A stretch of DNA of 64,000 bases from Deltaproteobacteria bacterium (GTDB lineage: Bacteria > Desulfobacterota > Binatia > HRBIN30 > CADEER01), in the NCBI GenBank assembly GCA_029262455.1, contig JAJCZJ010000094.1:91067-155066 (forward strand). The letters are read 5' to 3'. The first letter of the stretch is position 1; each line of letters begins with the position of its first letter. Position numbers and translations under genes: made by a program. Shown here in pieces: positions 45,027 through 54,229 of the stretch. The notes beneath the pieces are model-generated. The model had not been told where the DNA came from, did no database searches, and saw nothing but the letters and a program-made list of their open reading frames with translations.

Positions 45027-46463
45027 TTACTTGGACGGTGCAAAGTTACCGTGGAAACCCAACGCGACGCGCTCCTCCAGCCACAACCTCGCTAGAGGAT
45101 CCGTGTCGATCGCACGGGCATCGAGTACGTCGACTGCGGTTCGATCGGTCGGTGCGTCGTACACCAAGTTCAAGACGAATCCATCATCCTCGGCGGCATC
45201 CGTGTTGCGAGCAACGAAGACCGGCTCGCCAACCCACTGCCCCGGCACCTCGGCCCGATGCACCGAGCAACCGTTCTGGCGGTCGTACTTGGTAATGCGG
45301 CGAAAGAACCCTTCGGTCCCTTCGGCAGGCTCCGCAGACGCTGCGTAGCCGAAGCGGTTCTCGTATCCGACCAGCCGATCGTCGAGCCGCGGGAACTCCG
45401 CCCCCATATCGGACAGCTTGGTCTCGACACAGGTGCCAGCGTCGGGATCGATCTCGTACAAGTACGGCTTCGCTATCAGCCCACCGGAGCATTCTCCGCG
45501 GCGGACTACCGCGATATCGTCGAGCAACCCCTGCGCGCTTTCGTACTTGCACGCGTCCATGACGATGCGGCCGTCTTTTTCGTAGGCGTTACCGGGATGG
45601 AACATGTAACCCGCCGAATCGACATCAATCCATTTCGTCGGACTTCCCGGTTCGCGTCGGCGTACGCCAAATTTCATGTTCAGCTCCGGCTTCGCCGTCA
45701 CTGCCGCGCTAAAACCTTGCCCGGCGAGGTAGGGCTCGAAGTCGAAGTACACCGACCCGAGCGGGAAGATGACGTAGTTCTCGGTGATCGCGAAGTCGTG
45801 CATCATCGAGGGCCACGGCGCATCGATCGCCTCGGCGAGCGATACCGTTCCATCGGATTCGATGACGTACAGCTGCAAATACGGTTCCAGCGGCTGGTAG
45901 CCGTGCAACAGCATCTGGCCGGTCCGGCGGTCGATTTTAGGATGGGCCGTCGTGGAAAGGCCGAGCATCTTGCCGTCGAGGTTCCACGACCCCTTCGACG
46001 CAAGCGTCGAAGGATCCATCTCGAATGGCGGTGCGCTCTCGACCAAGGCAAACAGCCGCCCACCGTGACTCACGATGTTGGTGTTCGGCTGCACGTTGCC
46101 CATCGGATCTTGCGGCGCACCCTCGGCCGGAAGGTTCAATCCGCCAAAGCAATAGCTTCCTTCACGCTCCGTCACCTCGAAACTGTCGGTGCGCGCGTAG
46201 CGGCTCAAGTGATGCGCACGACCGTCCTCGAAACGGATCGCATGAACCAACGCATCGCCGTCGAAGAGATGCATCGCGCCGGCCCCACCCTGCGGCAAGA
46301 CTTTCTGACAGGGACCGTTGCGATACAGGGTGCCATTCAACTCGCGCGGAATCTCACCCTCGACCTTGGTGATCGCATAGTCGGCTTCCGTGGGATTCGG
46401 CCGAAGAAGCCCTGCCAGCATCTCACCAGAACTCGGGTTCAAAACAGTCGCTTGCGTCGACAT
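45027..46463 (-). CDS. Carotenoid-cleavage-oxygenase family protein
   Basis: 478 aa, the family's usual length. The four iron-binding histidines are in place: His174 (STTAHPKID), His222 (PSMMHDFAIT), His289 (GYMFHPGNAYE) and His471 (LGFHGNFAPSK). PRELNGTLYRNGP and the HLFDGDALVHAIRF segment near the N-terminus are family marks. These enzymes cleave C=C bonds of carotenoids, apocarotenoids or stilbenes/lignin phenols with O2. The substrate is unknown. It follows the TetR gene by 2 nt and is followed by the P450. Confidence 0.92.
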   Translation of the reverse strand: MSTQATVLNPSSGEMLAGLLRPNPTEADYAITKVEGEIPRELNGTLYRNGPCQKVLPQGGAGAMHLFDGDALVHAIRFEDGRAHHLSRYARTDSFEVTEREGSYCFGGLNLPAEGAPQDPMGNVQPNTNIVSHGGRLFALVESAPPFEMDPSTLASKGSWNLDGKMLGLSTTAHPKIDRRTGQMLLHGYQPLEPYLQLYVIESDGTVSLAEAIDAPWPSMMHDFAITENYVIFPLGSVYFDFEPYLAGQGFSAAVTAKPELNMKFGVRRREPGSPTKWIDVDSAGYMFHPGNAYEKDGRIVMDACKYESAQGLLDDIAVVRRGECSGGLIAKPYLYEIDPDAGTCVETKLSDMGAEFPRLDDRLVGYENRFGYAASAEPAEGTEGFFRRITKYDRQNGCSVHRAEVPGQWVGEPVFVARNTDAAEDDGFVLNLVYDAPTDRTAVDVLDARAIDTDPLARLWLEERVALGFHGNFAPSK

Positions 46464-46465
46464 GA

Positions 46466-47053
46466 CTATCCTCCTCGGAGCTCGCGCTCCATGAATGCCT
46501 CGATCAATTCCTCGAGATCCTGTCCCAACACCAACTTACCTGCCAGATGAAGAGCCACCAGTCCGTGAACACTGGACCAGTACAAATGCGCCAGCACATT
46601 GGAATCGCCGCTGAGGCGCCCTGCCGATACCGCCTCTTCGGCTGCGCCCAACATGACGAGCCAAGCCCGCAGCTCTACCTCATCGGGTGGCGCGCCACCC
46701 GGCGGGGGATCGAGCTGAAACATGATTCGGTAAGCGTGCGGCTCCTCTAGCGCAAAGCGAACGTAGCCCAGGCACAGCGCCCGCAGCCGATCCATGTGAT
46801 CGACTGCTGAGCTCTTGGCTGTAACCAACGCGTCAGCAAAACGGTCGAAACTCGCACGCCGCACCGCCGTGAAGATCTCATCCTTGTTTTCGAAGTAGCG
46901 GTACGGCGTCATCGGGCTGCATCCCAGGCCCGCAGCGAGCGCCCGCATCGTCACGCCCTCGTAGCCGTGCTCGGCGAAAAGCCGCGTCGCGAGACTACAA
47001 AGAGAGTCGCGGAAACGTTCGACCTCGAACTCAGAAAGGGCAGCACGCGGCAT
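46466..47053 (-). CDS. TetR-family regulator of the carotenoid-oxygenase/P450 operon
   Basis: 195 aa. The N-terminal helix-turn-helix has the TetR pattern (LCSLATRLFAEHGYEGVTMR, then GCSPMTPYRYFENKDEIFTA). The C-terminal ligand-binding half has FALEEPHAYRIMFQLDPPPG, as in TetR_C_13/WHG-type domains. It lies immediately upstream of the carotenoid oxygenase gene (2-nt gap), so it probably represses its own operon and responds to a related hydrophobic compound. A dyad in its promoter region supports autoregulation. Confidence 0.85.
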   Translation of the reverse strand: MPRAALSEFEVERFRDSLCSLATRLFAEHGYEGVTMRALAAGLGCSPMTPYRYFENKDEIFTAVRRASFDRFADALVTAKSSAVDHMDRLRALCLGYVRFALEEPHAYRIMFQLDPPPGGAPPDEVELRAWLVMLGAAEEAVSAGRLSGDSNVLAHLYWSSVHGLVALHLAGKLVLGQDLEELIEAFMERELRGG

Positions 47054-47070
47054 GCGTAATCATGTACACA

Positions 47071-47089
47071 GTAAATTTTACACCGTCAA
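47071..47089 (-). promoter_or_regulatory. Promoter -35 and dyad upstream of the leftward TetR gene
   Basis: On the minus strand, TTGACG (47084-47089) could be a -35. The dyad GTAAA-T-TTTAC (47071-47081) falls in the promoter spacer, where a bound repressor would block polymerase. The -10 is not clear (TACATG at the right distance matches poorly). Confidence 0.4.
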
Positions 47090-47167
47090 GGAAATTATTC
47101 CTGATGTTCTGCCTTGATTATTTTTGAGAGTGGAGAATTTCCGTCGGGGGCTTTAACCAATCCCCGG

Positions 47168-47215
47168 TTGACGACATCCAATTCACACGTATGATTCAAG
47201 CAGTCGTCTGAATCA
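47168..47215 (+). promoter_or_regulatory. Promoter and inverted-repeat operator of the TetR-adaptor-RND operon
   Basis: TTGACG (47168-47173) and TATGAT (47190-47195) are 16 bp apart, a good sigma70-type promoter. An inverted repeat TGATTCA (47192-47198), 10-bp spacer, TGAATCA (47209-47215) begins in the -10 and reaches the transcription start region, ending 11 bp before the ATG at 47227. It is a typical position for TetR self-repression. Confidence 0.6.
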
Positions 47216-47226
47216 GCGAGTGCGTC

Positions 47227-47913
47227 ATGCCTGGAATCGATACAAAAGACAGAATCGTATCAGCCGCTGAGCGGCTGTTCGCCGAACGCGGGTTCGCCGG
47301 CACATCATTGCGTACGGTGACCACCAAGGCAGGCGTCAATTTGGCTGCAATCCACTACCATTTCGGCACCAAAGACGCGCTGCTCCGGGCTGTATTCGAA
47401 AGGCGCATCGGGCCACTCAACGCGCAAAGGCTCGAGCGCTTAGACCGACTCGAAGCTGAAGGATCGCCCACCCTCGAAGCCGTCCTCGAGGCATTCTTAT
47501 CGCCGATTATGACGTTGAAACGAGATCTCGAGGGCGAGGGTCTGGTCTGGTCACGCTTCATCGGCCGCGTTTACTCCGAACCGATCGAAGTGGTCGAGAC
47601 GATGATTCGCGAGCAGTTCGAGGTGGTTGGGCAGCGGTTCGTGACTGCCTTCGGCCGATGTCAGCCGGATCTCTCCGAATTGGAAGTCGTCGAACGCCTT
47701 CAGTTCATCATCGGCGTCATGAGTCACTCTCTGATCGATCTCAACCGGATCGGACTGCCCGCCGCACAACAAGGCGCCGGACCAGAGACCCTGCAACATA
47801 TGATCGCCTTCCTCGCTGCTGGCTTCCGCGCCCCTTCGGCTGCGAAGAACTCCCATAGCGACGCCAACCCCCAGCCCAACCTCCCCCAGCCCCCGCAAGC
47901 GAGAGCCTCATGA
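47227..47913 (+). CDS. TetR-family regulator of the RND efflux operon
   Basis: 228 aa. The helix-turn-helix has the TetR signature (AAERLFAERGFAGTSLRTVT, then GVNLAAIHYHFGTKDALLRA). The C-terminal part (about 80-205) resembles CecR-like TetR domains (MTLKRDLEGEGLVWSRFIG, FIIGVMSHSLIDL). It overlaps the adaptor gene by 4 nt (ATGA), so it heads a three-gene operon and probably represses it in response to an exported compound. A perfect 7-bp inverted repeat in its promoter is its likely operator. The last 25 residues are Pro/Ala-rich and may be disordered. Confidence 0.88.
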   Translation: MPGIDTKDRIVSAAERLFAERGFAGTSLRTVTTKAGVNLAAIHYHFGTKDALLRAVFERRIGPLNAQRLERLDRLEAEGSPTLEAVLEAFLSPIMTLKRDLEGEGLVWSRFIGRVYSEPIEVVETMIREQFEVVGQRFVTAFGRCQPDLSELEVVERLQFIIGVMSHSLIDLNRIGLPAAQQGAGPETLQHMIAFLAAGFRAPSAAKNSHSDANPQPNLPQPPQARAS

Positions 47914-49091
47914 ACCGAGCAAAAATTATCCTTCCGATCATTGTCATCGCCCTCGGCGTCCTCGGCGCCGTCGGCATGATCGCGGCACGACCCAAGGTCG
48001 AGACCCGCGCTCCGGAGGTACAGCCACCGCTAATCCGCGTCACGACGGCTACGGCAACCGACCTTCAGTTCCGCGTCGCCGCCCAGGGCAGCGTAGCACC
48101 GCGTACCGAGAGCAATGTCGTGCCCGAGGTGTCCGGTCGCGTCGAGTGGGTATCGCCCTCTCTCGCACCCGGCGGCTTCTTCGAAGCCGGAGATCCACTC
48201 TTGCGTATCGAGCGACGCGACGCCCAGGTCGCGCTGAGGCAAGCGCGCGCCTCGAAGGCCCGGGCCACCAGCGAAGTAAAGCTGGCGCACGCGAACCTGA
48301 CACGCAGCCGCGATCTCGCAACCCAGGGAGTCGTGAGCTCTGCCGAGCTCGACCTGGCCCAGAACAACGCCAGCGTCGCCGAAGCCATGCTGATGGAAGC
48401 CGAAGCTCAGATCGAACGAGCCACCACCGACCTCGACCGCACCGAGATCCGCGCTCCCTACGTCGGGCGTGTTCGCGAGAAGATGGTCGACGTAGGCCAG
48501 TTCGTCACACGCGGCGCAGCTGTCGCAAAGATTTACGCGGTCGACTTCGCCGAAGTACGGTTGCCGATTCCGGACGATCAACTGGCCTACGTCGATTTGC
48601 CGCTGCACTACCGCGGCGAATCCAACGATTCAACTTCGCCGAGAGTCGTGATGCGCGCCCGCGTGGCAGGCGCAGAGTACGAATGGGAAGGCAGCATCGT
48701 CCGCACCGAAGGTGAGATCGATGCGCGCAGCCGGATGATCCACGCCGTCGCCCAAGTTGCCAACCCCTATGCCCGCAGTCCGGGCACGACCCGACCACCG
48801 TTCGCGGTCGGCCTATTCGTCGAAGCCGAGATTTTCGGTCGAGTCGCCCACGACGTCGTCGTCCTGCCGCGCTCCGCGCTCCGCGCAGACAATCGCCTCC
48901 TCGTCGTGGACGAAAACAGCCGCCTGCGTTTCCGCAACGTCGAGGTGATCCGCGCCGAGCGCGACAGCGTCGTGGTCAGCGGAGGAATTCGACCCGGCGA
49001 ACGCGTCGCGATCTCGCCGCTCGAGGCCGCGATTGAGGGCATGCAAGTTCGGGTTGCAGCACCGCCAGCGGAGGGAACGGTCACAGGATGA
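47910..49091 (+). CDS. RND efflux periplasmic adaptor (HlyD/MFP family)
   Basis: 393 aa with an N-terminal membrane anchor (ILPIIVIALGVLGAVGMIAA). The barrel-sandwich halves flank a coiled-coil hairpin: VAPRTESNVVPEVSGRVEWV and RTEIRAPYVGRVREKMVDVG for the lipoyl halves, and QARASKARATSEVKLAHANL for the hairpin. Beta-barrel and membrane-proximal domains follow (VVLPRSALRADNRLLVVDEN). It links the inner-membrane pump to an outer-membrane channel. It is coupled by ATGA overlaps to the TetR gene upstream and the RND gene downstream. A TolC-like channel is not in the operon. Confidence 0.92.
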   Translation: MNRAKIILPIIVIALGVLGAVGMIAARPKVETRAPEVQPPLIRVTTATATDLQFRVAAQGSVAPRTESNVVPEVSGRVEWVSPSLAPGGFFEAGDPLLRIERRDAQVALRQARASKARATSEVKLAHANLTRSRDLATQGVVSSAELDLAQNNASVAEAMLMEAEAQIERATTDLDRTEIRAPYVGRVREKMVDVGQFVTRGAAVAKIYAVDFAEVRLPIPDDQLAYVDLPLHYRGESNDSTSPRVVMRARVAGAEYEWEGSIVRTEGEIDARSRMIHAVAQVANPYARSPGTTRPPFAVGLFVEAEIFGRVAHDVVVLPRSALRADNRLLVVDENSRLRFRNVEVIRAERDSVVVSGGIRPGERVAISPLEAAIEGMQVRVAAPPAEGTVTG

Positions 49092-52000
49092 ACCGCGCGA
49101 TCGCGTGGTTCGCTTCGAATAGTGTCGCCGCCAATCTGCTGCTCCTCCTGATCGCCGTCGGCGGCGCGCTGACGATTCCAATCGTTCGGCAGGAGGTCTT
49201 CCCCGAGATCAGCGTCGACGTCATCACCATCGTCGTCGCCTATCCCGGCGCCGCGCCGGAAGAAGTCGAAGAAGCCATCTGCGTTCGCATCGAGGAGCAG
49301 ATCAACGGCATCGACGGAATCGACCGTATCCACTCCACGTCGAACGAGGGCGTCGGACAGGTTTCCGTCGAACTAGAAACCAACGCCGACCCCCGCCGTA
49401 CGCTGGACGAGATCAAGGCCAAGGTCGATGCGATCGACACCTTCCCTGAAGAGGCGGAGAAACCAGTCGTCCAGCAAATGGTCATTCGCCAGAGTGTCCT
49501 GTCGGTCGCAATCTCAGGCGACACCGACGAAGCCACTCTGAAGCTAATCGGCCAACGAGTTCGCGACGACATCTCGGCAATCCCGGGCATCACCCACGTC
49601 GACCTCACCCTCGCCCGCCCCTACGAGATCGCGATTGAGCTCTCCGAGGAGCAACTGCGCCGTCACGGCCTGACATTTCAAGAAGTCTCAGAGGCGGTGC
49701 GGCGCGCATCGCTCGACCTGCCCGGTGGCTCTATCAAGAGCGATTCCGGCGAAATCTTGCTGCGCACGAAGGGACAAGCCTACCGCGGCGAAGAATTCGA
49801 ACGGCTCGCCATTCGCTCGTCTCGCGACGGCACCCGGCTGACTCTCGGCGATGTCGCTCGCGTCGTCGACGGATTCGAGGAAACCGATCAATCGGCCCGC
49901 TTCGACGGCAAGCCGGCTGTCTTGATCAAGGTCTACCGGGTCGGACAGCAGAGCGCGTTGCACATTGCCAAAGCAGTGCACGACTACGTCGAAGAAAAAC
50001 AGCGCAAGACTCCGGCTGGCGTCGATCTCACAATCTGGGACGACTCTTCCGAGGTCCTGCGCGCCCGTCTCAACACCCTTCTGCGCAACGGCCGCGACGG
50101 CTTCATTCTCGTCGTTGTCGTGCTCGCCTTATTCCTCAAACTCCACGTGGCGTTCTGGGTGATCCTAGGTGTTCCGGTTTGCTTCCTCGGGACAATCTGG
50201 CTGATGCCCATCTTCGACATTTCGATCAACGTCATCTCGCTTTTTGCTTTCATTGTCGTGCTCGGAGTTCTGGTCGACGACGCCATCGTCATCGGCGAAA
50301 ATATTCACAGCCACCAAGAGCGCGGCACACCCGGCCTACGCGGCTCGATAAACGGAACCATCCAAGTAGCGACTCCCGTCGCCTTCGGCGTACTCACAAC
50401 CATCGCCGCCTTTGCTCCGCTGACGATGATCCCGGGCCCCATGGGCAAGTTCATGCTGCAGATCCCTTTGTGCGTCATGACGGCCCTGGCCTTCTCACTG
50501 ATCGAATCGACCCTGATTCTTCCCGCCCATCTAGCCCACCAGCGCAAGACCAAGCGCGAGCCAACACGCGTCGGCCGCCTATGGGATCGCGTGCAGGCAG
50601 CATTCGCATCGATGCTCAACACCGTGATCCACAGGGCCTACCGACCGGCGCTGGAGGCAGCCCTCGAATGGCGCTACCTCGCCGTTGCGATCGGATTCGC
50701 TACTCTGATCACGACCACCGGGCTGCTCATCGGGGGCTGGGTCCGCTTCACGTTCTTTCCCGCGGTCGAGGCCGACAACATCGTCGCGGCGCTGACCATG
50801 CCCCAGGGCACACCGGCCCGCGTCACTGCCGATGCGATCGCGACGATCGAAGCGAGCGGACGCCGCGCTTTAGCGATCACCGAAGAGCAGTCGGGGCAAA
50901 GCGTATTGCGCCACTTGATGACGTCGGTCGGAGAGCAGCCGTTCACCCAAAAACAGTCGCGCAGCGGGTTCGTCGCACAAGGAGCAACCCCGCACGTCGC
51001 CGAGGTCAACATCGCCCTGATCCCTTCCGAGCAACGCTCGGTGAAGAGTAGCAACGTGCTCGAGCTCTGGCGCAAACACACCAGCGACATCCCCGGCGGG
51101 GCCGATCTCTCGTTCTCATCGTCCATGATGAGTGCCGGCGCGCCGATCGACATCCAGCTGCGCGGCGACGACCTCACCAAGCTCCACGCTGCTGCCGAAA
51201 AGGTAAAGCAACACCTCGTCGGTTACCCAGGAGTGGCCGATATCGCCGATTCGTTTCGGCAGGGAAAGCGAGAGATCAAACTGAGCATCTTGCCTTCAGC
51301 CGAAGCTCTCGGCTTGACCATGGCGCAGCTCGGCCGCCAGGTACGCCAAGCCTTCTATGGCGAAGAAGTGCAGCGCATCCAACGCGGGCGCGACGACGTC
51401 AAAGTCATGGTCCGCTATCCATCAACCTACCGGCAGTCGATCACCGACATCGAGAAGATGCGGATCCGGGCGCCGAACGGGGCCGAGGTTCCGTTCCACG
51501 CCGTCGCCAAGAGCGAGCTCGGCCGCGGCTTCGCCTCGATCGAGCGAGTCGATCGCCAACGGGTCATCAACGTGACCGCGGACGTCGACATCGAAGAGGC
51601 CAACGCCAACGAAATCCTCGAATCGGTTCGAGTCACACTCCTCCCCCAGCTGCGCAGCGAGTTCCCCGGCGTGCGCGCTTCATTCGAGGGAGAGCAACGC
51701 GAACAGTCCGAATTCCTGGGCGCGATGGCCAAAGGGTTTCTCCTTGCCATCCTCGCCATCTACGGTCTGCTGGCGATCCCACTGCGCTCGTACCTGCAGC
51801 CGCTGATCATCATGAGCGCGATCCCCTTCGGATTGATCGGTGCAATCTGGGGCCATGCGCTTCTCGGATGGGACATGAGCATGTTCTCGGTCATCGGCAT
51901 CGTCGCGCTGACCGGCGTGGTCGTGAACGACAGCCTCGTGTTGGTCACCTACATCAACGAGACGCGCACTGCCGGGACACCGCTACTGCAAGCCGTACGC

Positions 52001-52279
52001 GAAGCCGGCGCAGCCCGCTTCCGACCGATTCTCCTGACATCACTGACCACCTTCGCCGGCCTGACACCCTTGATGATGGAGCGCAGCGTCCAAGCGCAGT
52101 TCCTGATCCCGATGGCCATCTCCCTGGCCTTCGGCGTCATCTTCGCGACAGCGATCTCGCTGGTCATCGTGCCGTCGATCTACGTCATCCTGGAAGATCT
52201 GCGCGGCGCACGGCCGAGCACCGCACCGCACGGCGACAGAACCCTTGACCAAGGTTCGGCACACCCCGCCACGGTCTGA
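49088..52279 (+). CDS. RND-family efflux permease of the TetR-regulated operon
   Basis: 1063 aa, full length, with ATG overlapping the adaptor stop. The motif order matches the tandem RND pair: IAWFASNSVAANLLLLLIAV, GVLVDDAIVIGENIHSHQE in TM4, VRQAFYGEEVQRIQRGRDDV in the second periplasmic domain, and GIVALTGVVVNDSLVLVTYI near the C-terminus. It exports an unknown substrate together with its adaptor. A diverged piece of a gene like this one, covering the C-terminal 120 codons or so, occurs in the pseudogene at 55523-55950. Confidence 0.92.
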   Translation: MNRAIAWFASNSVAANLLLLLIAVGGALTIPIVRQEVFPEISVDVITIVVAYPGAAPEEVEEAICVRIEEQINGIDGIDRIHSTSNEGVGQVSVELETNADPRRTLDEIKAKVDAIDTFPEEAEKPVVQQMVIRQSVLSVAISGDTDEATLKLIGQRVRDDISAIPGITHVDLTLARPYEIAIELSEEQLRRHGLTFQEVSEAVRRASLDLPGGSIKSDSGEILLRTKGQAYRGEEFERLAIRSSRDGTRLTLGDVARVVDGFEETDQSARFDGKPAVLIKVYRVGQQSALHIAKAVHDYVEEKQRKTPAGVDLTIWDDSSEVLRARLNTLLRNGRDGFILVVVVLALFLKLHVAFWVILGVPVCFLGTIWLMPIFDISINVISLFAFIVVLGVLVDDAIVIGENIHSHQERGTPGLRGSINGTIQVATPVAFGVLTTIAAFAPLTMIPGPMGKFMLQIPLCVMTALAFSLIESTLILPAHLAHQRKTKREPTRVGRLWDRVQAAFASMLNTVIHRAYRPALEAALEWRYLAVAIGFATLITTTGLLIGGWVRFTFFPAVEADNIVAALTMPQGTPARVTADAIATIEASGRRALAITEEQSGQSVLRHLMTSVGEQPFTQKQSRSGFVAQGATPHVAEVNIALIPSEQRSVKSSNVLELWRKHTSDIPGGADLSFSSSMMSAGAPIDIQLRGDDLTKLHAAAEKVKQHLVGYPGVADIADSFRQGKREIKLSILPSAEALGLTMAQLGRQVRQAFYGEEVQRIQRGRDDVKVMVRYPSTYRQSITDIEKMRIRAPNGAEVPFHAVAKSELGRGFASIERVDRQRVINVTADVDIEEANANEILESVRVTLLPQLRSEFPGVRASFEGEQREQSEFLGAMAKGFLLAILAIYGLLAIPLRSYLQPLIIMSAIPFGLIGAIWGHALLGWDMSMFSVIGIVALTGVVVNDSLVLVTYINETRTAGTPLLQAVREAGAARFRPILLTSLTTFAGLTPLMMERSVQAQFLIPMAISLAFGVIFATAISLVIVPSIYVILEDLRGARPSTAPHGDRTLDQGSAHPATV

Positions 52280-52590
52280 TTGGTCTCGCCGCAGAGCGCG
52301 GATCTCGCCCAATCACCCCCGGCCCCCTCGTTGGTAGTGGGAGAAACTACGGGAAAGTCACGCCGCCCTGAAGTTGACGTCGGCCGGAGCGGATTGTTCG
52401 TTCAGCACTTCCACCCTCCTCTTGCGTCAGCTACACGTCAGGGAGAACGAGGTACTGACCCTGATCTACGAGTTCGAAAGAGTTCCGAGTGATAGGATTA
52501 CGCGGCCGTTTCCGAAGGCCGGCGGACCCGGCGTAAACGTGCACCCGCACAGAGTGCGAAGTCGTGTTTAGAATGCCATGCACCGGCGGC
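52280..52590. other. Gap between the RND gene and the TIR gene
   Basis: 311 bases without a convincing gene. Two short open frames of about 65-70 codons run through it but have no recognisable product, start-site support or conserved motif. It should hold the promoter of the TIR gene, but I see no clear -35/-10 pair. Confidence 0.4.
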
Positions 52591-53589
52591 ATGAGAATCT
52601 TCATTTCTTATCGCCGCGACGACAGCCGCGCGACGGCCAGCCATATGGCGGATTTCCTCGACGGGGTTCCTACGGTTGAGGAAGTGTTCCTCGATGTCGA
52701 TGCGATACCCGCCGGAAAGTACTTTCGTCGGAGTATCCGTCCCAAGCTGGCAAAGGCTACGCATGTCTTCATACTCATCGGACCACTGTGGAAGGGCCCA
52801 ACAGAGCGCGCACGAATCATGGAGCCAGCCGACCTGGTGCGCCGCGAAATAGCTGCGGCGCTTCGCAGCGGTGCCATCGTCGTACCGATTCTTCTTGACG
52901 GCGTAGAAATGCCGCTACAGACCGAACTCCCGGACGACATCCAGCAACTATCGGAGATCAACGCGTTCCCGCTCAGGACGTCTTTCCTCGTCGAGGATAT
53001 GGACGATCTTCTCGACGAACTGATCGATGGGAAGGAAGGACGCACCTCGCGGTGGCGGCCAAAGAAGCCAACGCTCCTATCGGTTGTCCTACGCACGCTC
53101 GCCGGCGTCGCGCTCGGCGCGCTGCTCGCGTCCGCCATCGCCCTGTGGATCATGCCCCCGCCCGTCGTTCGCCCAATGCCGATCGTGCGACTCGGAATTA
53201 GTGGCACAGACGAGCTATTCCTCCACAACAAAGGTGACGGCAAAGCTTTTCTGAAGGCCGGTAGCTTCACGGGCGCGGTCGACGGCGAGTTCGTCTCTGG
53301 CTGGGAAGACTTCCTCGACCGGTTGCACGTCCTCCGAGAAGTGGAGGTCGGTTGGACAGAACATCTCACCCCCGGAGAGAGAAAAACAATCCTGAAGGTC
53401 AAGGGACTGAACGGTGGGCTTTCAGCGAAGGCTCAGCGGATGACGTTTCTCTACTGCTACTGCGACGAGCGTGACACATGTTGGGTCGTTTCGTGGAAGG
53501 CCGGCGTCCCCACAACCGCGCCAGGCCGCTGTCGGGAAGATTCTATATTCCTGAGGGCGCACCAACACACACAACCGCCGTCGAGGTGA
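52591..53589 (+). CDS. TIR-domain protein with a membrane segment and outer domain
   Basis: I start at the ATG of MRIFISYRRDDS because the TIR domain begins there; ATG 52573 and GTG 52564 are alternatives. 332 aa. TIR domain at 1-145: MRIFISYRRDD, EVFLDVDAIPAGKYFR, VFILIGPLWKG, and DLVRREIAAALRSGAIVVPI, with Glu86 matching the catalytic Glu of TIR NADases. One helix follows (about 162-186: LSVVLRTLAGVALGALLASA), then about 140 residues that should face the periplasm with four cysteines. This layout suggests a membrane sensor with a cytoplasmic NAD-cleaving or signalling TIR domain. It is convergent with an M48-lipoprotein pair. Confidence 0.82.
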   Translation: MRIFISYRRDDSRATASHMADFLDGVPTVEEVFLDVDAIPAGKYFRRSIRPKLAKATHVFILIGPLWKGPTERARIMEPADLVRREIAAALRSGAIVVPILLDGVEMPLQTELPDDIQQLSEINAFPLRTSFLVEDMDDLLDELIDGKEGRTSRWRPKKPTLLSVVLRTLAGVALGALLASAIALWIMPPPVVRPMPIVRLGISGTDELFLHNKGDGKAFLKAGSFTGAVDGEFVSGWEDFLDRLHVLREVEVGWTEHLTPGERKTILKVKGLNGGLSAKAQRMTFLYCYCDERDTCWVVSWKAGVPTTAPGRCREDSIFLRAHQHTQPPSR

Positions 53590-53605
53590 AAGCGAGGAAG
53601 ACCGC

Positions 53606-54229
53606 TTACCGCGGCCCGTCAGCCTCCGCTGTGACGGTAATGACAATGCCACATCGTCCACAGTGCGACACCTTTTCCCTCGAACGGGACTCGGCGGTTC
53701 CTTGTTCCTGCGAAACACAATCCCTCAGGCAATCAAAGACCTTCCCGATTCCGTCAGGGGTACGCTTATGAAATGAAATCGCCACCGGCAATCCCCGCTC
53801 ATTCCGTCCGGACGGGGTTCCCGGCCAGTCATCTGGATGAAGTTCTGACACAATCACGAACGGACCTGCCGCCTGGCGCAACTCCCTGGAGTAAGCGATC
53901 TGGTACCGTTCGAACATGACTTTGCCCTTCGAAACGCTGAGGCCAGGGATCTTCTCCTCGCTCACCCAGATGGCTCGATTTTTGGCAGCGACCTGTGCGG
54001 CAAAGATCCTGAACAAACTCCTCAGGCGATCGTATTCCGGGTTGTTCTGAGCTTCCGAAGTAGCCAAGAACAGCGTGTACGTGAAATACCGCTCAGGATC
54101 CGGTTGCGAGGGCTCGGGTAGACCGTAGCCAACGTTGGCCAGCGACATCCCACGCGGGCTGCACGCAGACCCGATCAGCAAGACGGCGAACGACAGCAGC
54201 AATCGCAGCGCTTTCACTGTATCGGACAT
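53606..54229 (-). CDS. Lipoprotein of unknown function paired with the M48 peptidase
   Basis: 207 aa with a lipoprotein signal (LLLSFAVLLIGSAC, lipidated Cys23). The middle contains YFTYTLFLATSEAQNNPEYD and FERYQIAYSRELRQAAGPFV; the C-terminal part has clustered cysteines (VFDCLRDC, HCGRCG) that could form a small metal or disulphide site. No family recognised. Its start overlaps the 3' end of the M48 gene by 16 nt, so both are made from one message, and its stop is 16 bp from the convergent TIR gene stop. Confidence 0.6.
   Translation of the reverse strand: MSDTVKALRLLLSFAVLLIGSACSPRGMSLANVGYGLPEPSQPDPERYFTYTLFLATSEAQNNPEYDRLRSLFRIFAAQVAAKNRAIWVSEEKIPGLSVSKGKVMFERYQIAYSRELRQAAGPFVIVSELHPDDWPGTPSGRNERGLPVAISFHKRTPDGIGKVFDCLRDCVSQEQGTAESRSREKVSHCGRCGIVITVTAEADGPR

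Noticed and set aside
45258..46550. Open frame of 430 codons on the plus strand
   Set aside because: It is antisense to the carotenoid oxygenase, whose four iron-binding histidines are intact.
52374..52571. Short open frame between the RND and TIR genes
   Set aside because: 65 codons with no recognisable product, Shine-Dalgarno or conserved neighbour; it cannot be told from chance.
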